Source of the DNA: Podaxis mareebaensis
Lineage: Eukaryota; Basidiomycota; Agaricomycetes; Agaricales; Agaricaceae
Length of the DNA: 37,719 bases
Direction: 5' to 3'
NCBI GenBank assembly: GCA_018524725.1
Contig: JAEUWP010000340.1
Location: 1 to 37,719, forward strand
A program made the translations under genes and the position numbers. The notes below the pieces were generated by a model. That model was not told the origin of the DNA. It saw nothing but the letters and a program-made list of their open reading frames with translations, and ran no database searches. Shown piece by piece: positions 1-9,158 of the stretch; position 1 is the stretch's first letter, and each line of letters starts with the position of its first letter.

Positions 1-1023
1 TTGGCTGGAGCCACCAAGCCAACCCCCACCCCCTTGACCCAAAATCCTTCCCCCCGCCCCAACTCACCCAAGGCCACACAGGGCCCCTCCCACAAAAATG
101 TCATTGTCCCCTACAACAATATTTTCAAGCCCATCCTTCTCACTTCCCTCGACCTCATAGTGAGAAACTGCAACAACACCCTTTACCAAAAGGGATTCCT
201 ACTTAAAGTCGAGTCAGCCAAGTCCAATGACAGGACCCTATGGCTCTCCACCAACCAAGTCGCAACGGATGAGGAACTCCTCATCATTAAAAAAGGCATC
301 ACTGACTCCAACCAGTCAGCGTTTGCCACCCAGGAGATAAGGGATGCCGTCATTCCCTCCCTCCCCATGTCCAAATCCTTCGTTAAACTGACGAACCTCC
401 CCTACTTCCGACCCGATGGCACCCCCCACACCTCCGATGACTTTAAAGAAGTTATCGAGTCCTCCCCATACCACGAGATAATTCAACATCTCATTAACAA
501 ACCTCGCTTCCACCGTGTCTCTCCCCACTCCGACTCCGCCATCCTTTTCTTCGACCTCTGGGATTCTCAGTCAGCCACCAGAGCTAAGACCCTCATCAAC
601 CACACCCTCCTTTTTGAAAATTGTGTCTGTACCTTCTGTGGCGCGTCCATGTGAACCACCTCCCCACTCTGTAACTGCTGCTGGAGATGGGGTCACCCCA
701 CTCACCTCTGCAGAGCGTGCAACCCCAGGTGCACCATTTGCGGAGACCCCCACCATACAGATAACCACCGCCGTGATGGCTTCTGCTGCCGAGGCAAGCC
801 TGGCCCTAACCCCTGCCCTCCCACCCCTGCCAACATCACAGAGTGTCCACACATGACCTCCTTTAACTGCCTCTCATGTGACTCGAAAGAGCACCACGTG
901 AATTCAGACAAATGTCCCTTCTTCTGTCACCAATTCGATCGGGAATGGATCACCAATAAGCTCCGGGAACTTAAATCTGAAAAGGACTGACATGACTTCA
1001 ACTCGGGCTCTGTTAATGTCTAA
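1..1023 (+). pseudogene. LINE B ORF1 (gag-like, zinc-knuckle nucleic-acid-binding protein), 3' part, broken
   Basis: This is the C-terminal part of an ORF1 protein that would bind the element RNA. Frame 1 is open from the window edge to TGA at 652-654. It continues in the same frame through three CCHC/CCHH-type knuckles (about 664-920, first CX2CX4HX4C with CCWRWGHPTHLC) to a second TGA at 988-990 and the natural TAA at 1021-1023. LINE A aligns throughout. Its residue opposite the 988 stop is arginine, suggesting CGA to TGA. The N-terminal half is outside the window. The last codons overlap the ORF2 ATG at 1016 by 8 nt. The TTG at position 1 is not a real start. Confidence 0.88.
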
Positions 1024-2223
1024 AGGACCTCTTAACCACCCTGCTCCTTCCTCTGTCTCCTCGATTCCTATTCTTTTCTTTAATGTTCACCGATCCTCGT
1101 TTCTTGTTGAACTTCTCCTCAACGACCCTCTTTTCAAAGACATTTTAATTTTATGCCTCCAAGAACCCCCATTCAATGTTATTCGCAATGTTCCTTCCAC
1201 TGATGACTCTGAAGGAGTCCCCTATAAAGGCACACCATATAACCCCAACTGGCGTATCTTTTTGGCAAATGAAGATCGTCCAAGGGTGGCCACCTTCATT
1301 AGGCAGTCGTGCAACTCGCTTTTGCCCACCTCTCACCCTGACATCATTTCTTCTCCGGACTTCCAACTCATCTCACTCTCTTTTCCCTGAAAGATTTATT
1401 TTTTGAATTGTTATCTTGACCCTTCTGATGACTCTTCTATCTCTTTTCTCGAAGAACACGTCCATCTCCTCCCCAAGGGCCTCATATGCGCCAGGGGCAA
1501 TTTTAACTCTCATTCTCCCAAATGGGATCCTCATATCTTTCATCATACTGCGTGGGGTGATCTACTAACTGACATCATGAACTCCCTAGGCCTCTCCCTC
1601 TCTACGCCATCGCAAGAAAAATACACTCACATCCCTTTCGATGGTAACAAACACCCGTCTGTTATTGACCTCATTTTCATGACAGATGAACCCTCCCAAA
1701 GCCCAGTCCACCATATCCATGATGACTGGCAATTCACATCTGACCACCGCCCACTCCTTACATCCCTTCCCATTCCCTCCCCCTTCCTCCCCTTCATCAA
1801 AAAACTCACCATCCCCCGCGACTCGGAGGAAGAAGCTTCCTTCCTCTACTCTATAGGCATCCGTCTTCAGGATATCCCTCCGACCTTCAACTCCTCTGAA
1901 GACGTTCATTCATACGCCCAAGCTATGTCCTTGATAATCGACCAAGAATGGCACCGCAATGCCAAACTCGTCAAAATCTGCGCACAATCCAAACCATGGT
2001 GGAATCCATCATGCTCCGCCGCTCTCCGAGCCTTTCAAGCCCACAAATCCAAATCAAACTGGACCAGATTTAGACGAACCACTCGCATGGCCAAACACCT
2101 TTTCTTTGACAAGAAAATCAAAGACATAGCTGAGGAAGACCGACATCCTTGGGACCTTATGTCCTGGATCAGAAAACGCAACCTCCCTCCCTCCCAATCC
2201 ATCACCTTCAATGGGAAGAGCTG
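1016..2223 (+). pseudogene. LINE B ORF2, 5' part: AP-like endonuclease domain, split by LINE A
   Basis: This is the N-terminal portion of the ORF2 polyprotein. It contains an endonuclease/exonuclease/phosphatase-type domain that would nick target DNA for target-primed reverse transcription. Visible motifs are LQEPPF near residue 48, the GNFNSHSPKWD block (GDFNSHSPEWD in LINE A), VIDLIFM, and SDHRPLL at the domain end. The frame starts at ATG 1016, inside the ORF1 stop region. It is broken by TGA at 1388-1390, where LINE A has arginine, and stays open to 2223. There the poly-T (antisense poly-A tail) of LINE A begins. The reading frame resumes at 9145, and the phase across the join is consistent after removing the 6,935-nt insertion plus duplication. 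Confidence 0.9.
2210..2223 (+). repeat. Target-site duplication of LINE A, left copy
   Basis: The sequence AATGGGAAGAGCTG lies directly against the T run of LINE A and is repeated exactly at 9145-9158. A 14-bp duplication (15 if the next T is counted) is typical of target-primed reverse transcription. Confidence 0.95.
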
Positions 2224-2521
2224 TTTTTTTTTTTTTTTTTTTTTAAATCGACGTTTATTGCAATAGACTAGCTACTACAAACGGGTGCACGATAGCAGTC
2301 CCAATACCGAAACTAGAGAAAAGGAAGGGAAAAAGAAAGAAAGAAAAGAGGGAAGGGAAAGATATGAGAGTATATGAACTACACGTGAGAAGTGAGATGA
2401 GAAGAGAGTAGAACTAACTTAATGAATCGGAGAAAGAGATGAAGAGATAGAGAGGATAGATGGGAAGAGATAGGAGCGGGGAGCTAGCTATGATACAGGA
2501 GAATGTGGAGGGGAAAGACCT
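2224..2521 (-). other. LINE A 3' UTR and poly-A tail
   Basis: There is no coding sequence here. On the - strand it is a pyrimidine-rich UTR, with GAAA-type repeats on the + strand near 2329-2350. A block shared almost unchanged with LINE B and LINE C follows, at about 2245-2320 on the + strand. It ends with AATAAA at 2259-2254 and 21 A residues at 2244-2224. The shared block holds a 6-bp stem, CTGCTA with TAGTAG including one G-U pair (2298-2293 with 2277-2272), which may be the site the reverse transcriptase recognises. Confidence 0.85.
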
Positions 2522-5500
2522 TCAGTGGACATCCGGTACTCCATTTCTTGCAAGTCGCTCTCTTCTGTTGAGGCGGCGGGTGGCGAACTCCTCCTGTGTG
2601 ATGGGTCCTTGAATTTGGTCGGCGAATGAAAAGGCTGTGGGATTCTGGTCTAGGAATTGGATGACCCAGTAGAAGCCATCGCAGAGTCCAACTGGGTATC
2701 GGAAGCGAGGACAGTCGTCGAATATGTGGTCGCAAGTTTCGAGTGGCTCGCTGCATGGGCAAGAAGTGATGTGACGCCCAGGGAAGAAGCGCTGTCGGAA
2801 GGCGCCGATGGGTGCGTGATTAGTGACACAACGCGTGAAGCACGCACATAGTTGGGCATTCTTCCCAAGGGGCGAATTGAGCCAAGTACCACCTTTGGCG
2901 TACTTGGGTTGGAGGGGCTGTGATGTGGGGTTGACTAATGGGAGCCAATTGTGACCACGATAGAATGGATCGTTCATTTTTTGTTGCCAGAGAGTGAGGC
3001 ATTTCTGGGTGTAATGAAGTCGAACGAATCCAAGGGAAGTCCGAATGGGTTGACAACGCGGGTTAGGAAGGCGGAGCGATTTGGCTAATGTGTGCGCCTT
3101 GTGATGGATAGACCAGTTGGCGGATGAGGGGATGGACCAAAAGTGGACATGGTTGAGAGGAGAGGAGGAGAGCCAGGAGTGGAGGAGAGGAGCGACCGCT
3201 ATGGAGTCCGGATGCGCGCTGTGAGGTCTATAAGAAAATAGAAGTTTAGCAGAGGTGATGGAATCTGTGAAAACTACAATCGAGGAGGAGCTGAGAGATT
3301 GAGCATGAGAAATGGAAGAAAAGAGTCCGAGACGCAGAGCATACGATTCAGAATCAGAGGTGGTGACTTCGCCACAGGGGTGGATGGCAGAAGAAAGAAT
3401 GTCAGTTTCAGAGGAATTAAAAACTAGGAACGCGGAAGTGGCAGAAAGGGAAGAGTTGGAAGGGACGGAGCCATCAGTAGCAATGGTGAGGGAAACGGGA
3501 GAAGAAAAGGAGAGATCTTGGGCGCGTGATGCATTGGCGATGTGAAGTGCCATGGCGCCTTCTTTCGAAGGGTCAGGGCATTCGATGAATTTAATTTGGT
3601 CGCTGAATAAGTCCAGCAGGTGCTGGCCAGGTTTGGCGCTTGGGTGGAGACGCTGGAACCGATCCGTGACCAACTGAGTGTCTGAAACGAAGTCAAGCAC
3701 TGTTGAGCGCTGTTTGGTGTGGCGCGCGTCTAAGGGGTCGACGTCGCGAGTGAGGAGTTTGAGGGGGTGGGAAGGGGGAAGAGTGTGGAATCAAAGGGAG
3801 CATCGTTTCGCTAGTTTGAATAGGTGGAGTTGAATGGGGATGAGACCGGCAATGGCCTCGACTCCACCAGTGGGAGTGGTACGGAAAGCCCCAGTAATCC
3901 ATAGGGCAGCTTGGCGTTGCATACGTTGTAAGGATTTGATTAGTCTGCGATATCTGGCATTACAGTTGAACCACAGTCGGAATCCATAGATTGCGATAGG
4001 AACGACGCAAGATCGATATAGGAGCCTTTTATGTAAGGGAGAGAGGCCACGGATGGAGTTGCCAAGCATTCGCATGCAGCGAACTGTGGACAGTGCTTTA
4101 GTCGAGTAGAAGCGAACGTGTTCTTTGAAGGAAAGACTTCTGTCGAACCAGAAGCCTAGGTATCGTAGGAAGGGTTTGGGGTGAATGGTGAATGAGTCAT
4201 CGATGATGACGGGTTGATTGGGGTCATGGGAGGGTCGATTGGAGAAGTGGAATGCCTCAGTTTTGTCTCTTTCGAGAACAAAGCCAAGGCGGTTAAGGTA
4301 GTCTTCGCAGTTCTTATAGACCTGTGAAAGCAGATGGCAGTTAGTAGTGAAAGAGTCCGATTGAACCACAATAAGTCCATCGTCAACAAAGGAAACTATT
4401 TTACAACGCGGGTCATTGGAAAATTTGTACATAAAAGGGGAGAGAGAGAGGGCGGTGAGAATGGGGGAGAGTGCAGATCCTTGACCAATGCCAACAGAAG
4501 CGGAGAACTTTGGTGACAATTTATTGTTCCAAGAATAGGTGGTAAAGCGATTCTTTAAATAATCTGAAAAGAACGAAACGAGATTGGAATTGAAACCTTG
4601 TCGGCAAAGAGTAGAGACGAGGATGGAGTGATTTGTGGAGGGGAAGAATTGCGCCACATCAAAAGCGATGACGCTAGTCTTGAGTTTGCGTTTCCAGCCT
4701 GTGCGAACAAGGTGAGTAACGTAGACGCCAGCGTCTTCAGTGGAGCGCTGGATAATGCCTCCAAATTGGAGGGGATGAATGAGGTTATGTTGGGATGCTT
4801 CGAATTGCATCCTAGCAGAGATCATTTTCTCGATCAACTTACCTAAAGTGTTGAGGAGGACGATGGGCTGGAACATCTTCGGAGTGGAGTAATGCGGTTT
4901 GTTGGGTTTAGGAATGATGACGGAAGTGGAGTGTTTGAAGTGTTCCGGCCACGTGGAGAATTCAACGCATTTGGACATGAAAAGGAGGAAGTTGGATCTG
5001 AAGATGTTGTCGGACATGAGGTGTTTAATATGGGCCCAAGATAAATGATCAGGGCCAGGGGCAGAAGCATTAGCGCAGGGGTTAAGGGCATCGAAGAGTT
5101 CGGCACTGGAGAAGGGGAGCCATGGGCGTTCCGGGTGGGCGTCAAAGGACTCAATGGCGCTAAGGTCCACATGTCGGTCGGAAGCGGAATTGTAAGATGA
5201 ATCTAGCGCATGCCAGAGGTCCTCAAGTTCATTGCAGCTCTTCCCATTGTAGGTGATAGATTGGGATGGAGGGAGATTATGTTTGCCGACCCAGGACATG
5301 AGATCCCAAGGGCGACGATTTTCTTCTGCTATGTCTTTGATCTTCTTGTCGAAGAATGCATGTTTTGCCTGGCGTGTGTTGCGACAGAATTTAGTCCAAT
5401 TTGACTTGGACTTGTGGGCTTGGAATGCTCGTAAAGCAGCTGAGCACTGATGATTCCACCAGGGTTTGGATTTGGCGCATATTCGAATAAGTTTGGCGTG

Positions 5501-6439
5501 GTTTTGCCATTCTTGGGAGATGATGAGGGACATAGCATTAGCGTAAGAAGTAACATCATCGCTAGAGTCGAGGCGAGCTGGGATGGCTTGAAGGCGGACG
5601 CCCACCGAGTATAGGAATGCGGCTTCTTCTTCAGAATCGCGTGGAATGGTGAGTTTTTCGATGAAGGGTTGGAAAGGGGAAGGAATGGGAAGGGATGTGA
5701 GGAGGGGACAGTGGTCAGAGCAGAATTGCCAGTTGTCACGAACGGTGTGAACTGGGCTCGGGTAGAGGGGATCGTCTATCATGAAAATGAGATCAATGAC
5801 AGACAGATGCTTGGACTCGTCAAAAGGGAAGTGAGTATACTTAAACTCTGAGGGCATAGAGAGAGTAAGATTGGAGGAGTTCATAATATCGACAACGAGG
5901 TCAGCTCGCGCCGTATGATGATGAATGTGGGGATCCCACTCGGGAGAGTGGGAGTTGAAGTCTCCTCCCGCACACACTAAGTTGTGCGGGAAGAGGTGGG
6001 TTCTTGATTCGAGGTAAGTTAGCGAAGAATCGTCAGAAGGGTCAAGATAGCAATTGAGAAAGTAAATCTTCCTTGGGAAGGACAAAGAAATGAGTTGAAA
6101 ATCAGGGGAAGTGATTATGCTAGGGTGAGAAGTTGGCATAAGCACATCGCATGATCTGCGTATGAAGGTGGCTGTTTGGGGCCATTCCTCATCTGAGATG
6201 AAGATACGCCAACTAGGATTGTATGGCGTGCCTTTATAGGGGACTCCTTCAGAGTTCGCGGTGGAAGGAATGTTGCGGATGATGCTAAAAGGAGGTTCTT
6301 GAATACATAAAATGAGAATGTTCTTAAATTGAGGGTCATTCAGTAGTGCTTTGACAGTGTCTTTAGAGTGATGAACGTTAAAAAAGAGGATGGGAAGATC
6401 ATTGATGAAAGTGGTACTGTTAAGGGGTCCTTTAGACAT
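2522..6439 (-). pseudogene. LINE A ORF2: endonuclease, reverse transcriptase, RNase H, C-terminal zinc finger; one in-frame TGA
   Basis: This polyprotein of about 1,305 codons would carry out target nicking, cDNA synthesis and RNA removal. I chose ATG 6439 (MSKGPL) because it overlaps the ORF1 stop in the same way as in LINE B; the frame is open upstream to 6520. The endonuclease occupies residues 1-225, with IQEPPF, GGDFNSHSPEWD and SDHCPLL. The RT lies at about 480-760, with the catalytic box FVDD near residue 683. RNase H is at about 985-1130, with TDGS, DSESYAL and FTDS; the fourth acidic position is replaced by His in AHTLAKS. A CPCSEPLETCDHIFDDC finger lies near 1225-1245. A single TGA at 3793-3791, between RT and RNase H, truncates the product to 882 residues. 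LINE B has Gln there and LINE C has His, so the ancestral codon is uncertain. There are no frameshifts. Confidence 0.93.
6432..6439 (-). promoter_or_regulatory. ORF1/ORF2 stop-start overlap (ATGTCTAA)
   Basis: The ORF1 stop TAA (6434-6432) and the ORF2 ATG (6439-6437) share the 8-nt string ATGTCTAA. The same arrangement occurs in LINE B at 1016-1023. A conserved overlap of this kind suggests that ORF2 is translated by termination-reinitiation after ORF1, as reported for some insect LINEs. That mechanism is inference here. Confidence 0.7.
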
Positions 6440-9056
6440 TAACTGCACCAGAATTGAAGTCACGGCGGTTCTTTTCCACTTTGGCTTCGCGGAGCTTATT
6501 TTGGATCCACTCCCGGTCAAACCGGTGGCAGAAGAAAGGACACTTGTCCGAATTCACATGATGGTCCTTGGATTCACATGATAAGCACTGGAAGGAGGTC
6601 ACGTGAGGACACTCCGTGATGTTAGCGGGGGTGGGTGGGCGAGGGTTAGGTCCTGGTTTGCCGCAGCAACAGAAGCCGTCACGGCGATGGTTGTCTGTGT
6701 GATGGGGGTCTCCACAAATCGCACACCTAGGGTTGTGAGCTCTGCAGAGGTGTGTAGGGTGGCCCCACCTCCAGCAACAATTGCAAAGAGGAGAGGCGGT
6801 GTGCATAGTCGCGCTACGGAAGGTACAAACCCTGTTCTCAAAGAGGAGGGTGTGGTTGATGAGGAGTTTGGCTCTTGTGGCCGATTGTGAGTCCCAAAGA
6901 TCGAAAAAGAGGATGGCGGAGTCAGAGTGAGGAGAGATCCGATGAAAACGGGGTTTACCAACGAGGTGTTGGATTAACTCGTGGTAAGGGGAGTTTTCAA
7001 TGACTTCCTTGAAGTCATCAGAAGTGTGCGGGGTACCGTCAGGGCGGAAGTAAGGGAGATTCGTCAATTTGACAAAAGATTTGGACATGGGGAGAGACGG
7101 GACGACGGCATCCCTTATCTCCGGGGTTGCGAAGGCAGACCTGTTAGAGTCTACAATTCCCTTCTTGATGATGAGGAGTTCCTCATCCATTGCGACCTGG
7201 TTGGTGGACAGCCAGAGAGTCCTATCATTGGACTTGGCTGATTCGACTTTGAGTAAAAAGCCCTTTTGGTACAGGGCGTTGTTGCAGCATCTAACCACGA
7301 GATCAAGTGAGGTGAGCATAATGGGCTTGAAGTCATCGTTATAGGGAACAACGATGTTTTTGTGTGAAGGGCCTTGAGTGGCCTTGGGAGAGTTTGATGG
7401 GCAAGGGGAGGGAGAAGACTTGGGGGCGGGAGATTTGATGTCGCCCGTGTTGCGAAGGAAATTGATGATGTCAACCAGTGACATCGAAGGGAATTGGTTC
7501 TGGAGAGCTGCATATTTCTGCAACTCTTCTACTTTGAGGGGGGATTGAGAAGCCGCCTTGGAATATGATGACCTCTGAGTAGAAGGAGAAGGCGCACTAG
7601 ACCTGGCCATAGGTTTGGTTGCCTTGTTGACAGGAGGGGGGGTAGAGGAGGGGAGGGAGGGACGAGAAGGGAGGGGGGAGTGGGAATCCTTAGGGGGAAA
7701 TGCAGGCGCCACGATAGGCTTACGCTGAATGGGGGCAGCTACCGTTTTACAAGGTGCCTGACGGCGGTTGACAGTGGACCAGCCACTGGGGTTAGGGTTG
7801 GCCTTTTCCTGGCTGGATGGACCAGGAGCGGCAGGGACAGTGGGTTGAGAAGGAGGGGGAGGGAGCATGTCAGCATCAACAATGGAAGTTGAGGACTCAC
7901 CTGGTTTGTTCGGGTCAGCGGGAGGGAGACATGAGAGGGCGATTGCTCGAGCAGTGTCTCGTTCGAGTTGCGAATCTGAGCCCTGGAGTATCCCAGAGGC
8001 GTCAGGGGTAGGAATGGGGGAAGAGCCCTGGAGAAACCCAGAGGCGTTTTTGGGGGAAGGGGAGGACACTGCCGGTGCCTTTTCAGCCTGACGTTCTTGA
8101 CGATGCCCGGTTGACATGGGTGTGGGAGTTGGGGAGAGAGTGTGAGAAGGGGGGAACTGCATAGACACAAAGTCGTACAGTCTGAGGCGTCGGTCGCCGA
8201 AGGGTACAGACATGTTACGCAGTTGTTTAGAATGCGCAACAGTTTGAAATATATTGATGAGGTGGGGAACGCCCTCAAAAGAGGACAGATCGCCAGATTC
8301 AGCCCACCTTCCTAACCAGGAAGAAATGAAGCTTAATAAAGAACTGAGGCAATTAAGCCCCATGATGTCATTGGTATTGCTCATGTCGATCATTGCGATT
8401 CCATCGCCAAGAGCTTCACGGATGGCTGACCAATCCATTCTGTGGGTCGGCTGCGCTTCAGCATGAGGCTGCGCAGCAGGTGGTTGAGAGGGAGGGGTGA
8501 AAGATGGTATAGTGGGGAGGGGGTCTGAGGGCTGGGATTCATCCCAGGTGGCACCCGGAGTGGGAGGAACAAAGCCGTGGGAGGCGGCGATGGCTTGGGC
8601 TGGAGATAGCATCCTATGAGATGAAGGAGCTATTTCAGGAGAGAGGTCAATCCCTTCTCAAACTGGCGGGAGGGATGGAGCGATGGATTTAGGTGTGGAG
8701 GTTCCTTGGGAAGCCTTCTGATTGTAATTGTCTTCGTTCTCCTCAGCAGAAGAGACGGAAGCAGCGTCATCGTCTTCTCTTAGCTTCATACTCTTTTCCA
8801 GGCGGTTAGAAAGAGAGTGGTCGGTAGAGTAAGAGTGTTTGGCTCCAATAGAAGGAGAAGGCGAGGGGGGCTTTCGAATGAAGTCTTCATTTGTTTGAAA
8901 ATCATTGAAGAGAGGGATAGAAGCCTCTCGGGGGAAAGTCGGGTTGGGCGCTAAGCTGGTGCTTGAACGCCGACGACAAGTAACACCAGAGTGGATGGAG
9001 TTAGCGGTCTTCTTGAGACCTCCAAGGATACCGCTAGATTCCTTAGAGTCTTTCAT
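6432..9056 (-). pseudogene. LINE A ORF1: gag-like zinc-knuckle protein with one in-frame TGA
   Basis: This RNA-binding protein has about 874 codons if read through its only internal stop. The ATG at 9056 (MKDSKESSG) opens a 132-residue segment that ends at TGA 8660-8658. The same frame continues to another ATG at 8612 and on for 726 residues. The shared frame and the absence of any other break suggest one ancestral ORF rather than two genes. The long N-terminal half is low complexity, rich in Ser and Pro. A conserved block follows around SHKNIVVPYN (about residues 560-740). Three zinc knuckles lie near residues 757-840, namely CCWRWGHPTHLC, CAICGDPHHTDNH and a CLSC...H...C unit. Alternatively, translation starts at 8612 and the upstream piece is a separate short ORF. 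Confidence 0.85.
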
Positions 9057-9144
9057 AGTGAATTAGGACGGATTGTTTTATTCCTTGTGCTACGAATAAC
9101 TGTGCCACTGAAACGATAGTGGTAGTTACTGAGAAAGGAAAGTG
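9057..9144 (-). promoter_or_regulatory. LINE A 5' UTR with presumed internal promoter
   Basis: These 88 bp lie between the 5' target-duplication copy (9145-9158) and the ORF1 ATG at 9056. A full-length LINE normally carries its promoter internally at this end. I recognise no specific promoter motif. Confidence 0.55.
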
Positions 9145-9158
9145 AATGGGAAGAGCTG
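9145..9158 (+). repeat. Target-site duplication of LINE A, right copy
   Basis: This is the exact second copy of AATGGGAAGAGCTG (first copy 2210-2223). It marks the 5' end of LINE A and the point where LINE B ORF2 resumes. Confidence 0.95.

Larger units (their letters stand above)
2224..9144 (-). mobile_element. LINE A: apparently full-length Tad1/I-like non-LTR retrotransposon
   Basis: This is a complete LINE of about 6.9 kb on the - strand. It has an 88-bp 5' UTR (9144-9057), ORF1 (9056-6432), ORF2 (6439-2522), a 3' UTR, AATAAA (2259-2254) and a 21-nt poly-A (2244-2224). Exact 14-bp target duplications flank it at 2210-2223 and 9145-9158, so both ends are defined. The target is ORF2 of a sister copy, LINE B, between the endonuclease and RT domains. 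Each ORF contains just one TGA. CpG dinucleotides are still plentiful compared with LINE C, which fits a recent insertion. It belongs to the fungal Tad1/I group by domain order (zinc-knuckle ORF1; EN, RT, RNase H). The exact clade would need a phylogeny. Confidence 0.95.

Noticed and set aside
571..852. ORFs on the strand opposite to LINE B ORF1, and many similar short ORFs across the LINEs
   Set aside because: They mirror real coding sequence, have biased composition, and do not match any shared family frame.
2224..2244. A T run as a transcription terminator
   Set aside because: It is the antisense poly-A tail of LINE A, next to its target duplication and AATAAA.
8658..9056. A separate small gene upstream of LINE A ORF1
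   Set aside because: It shares the ORF1 frame with only one TGA between, and lies inside the element 5' of the second ATG.
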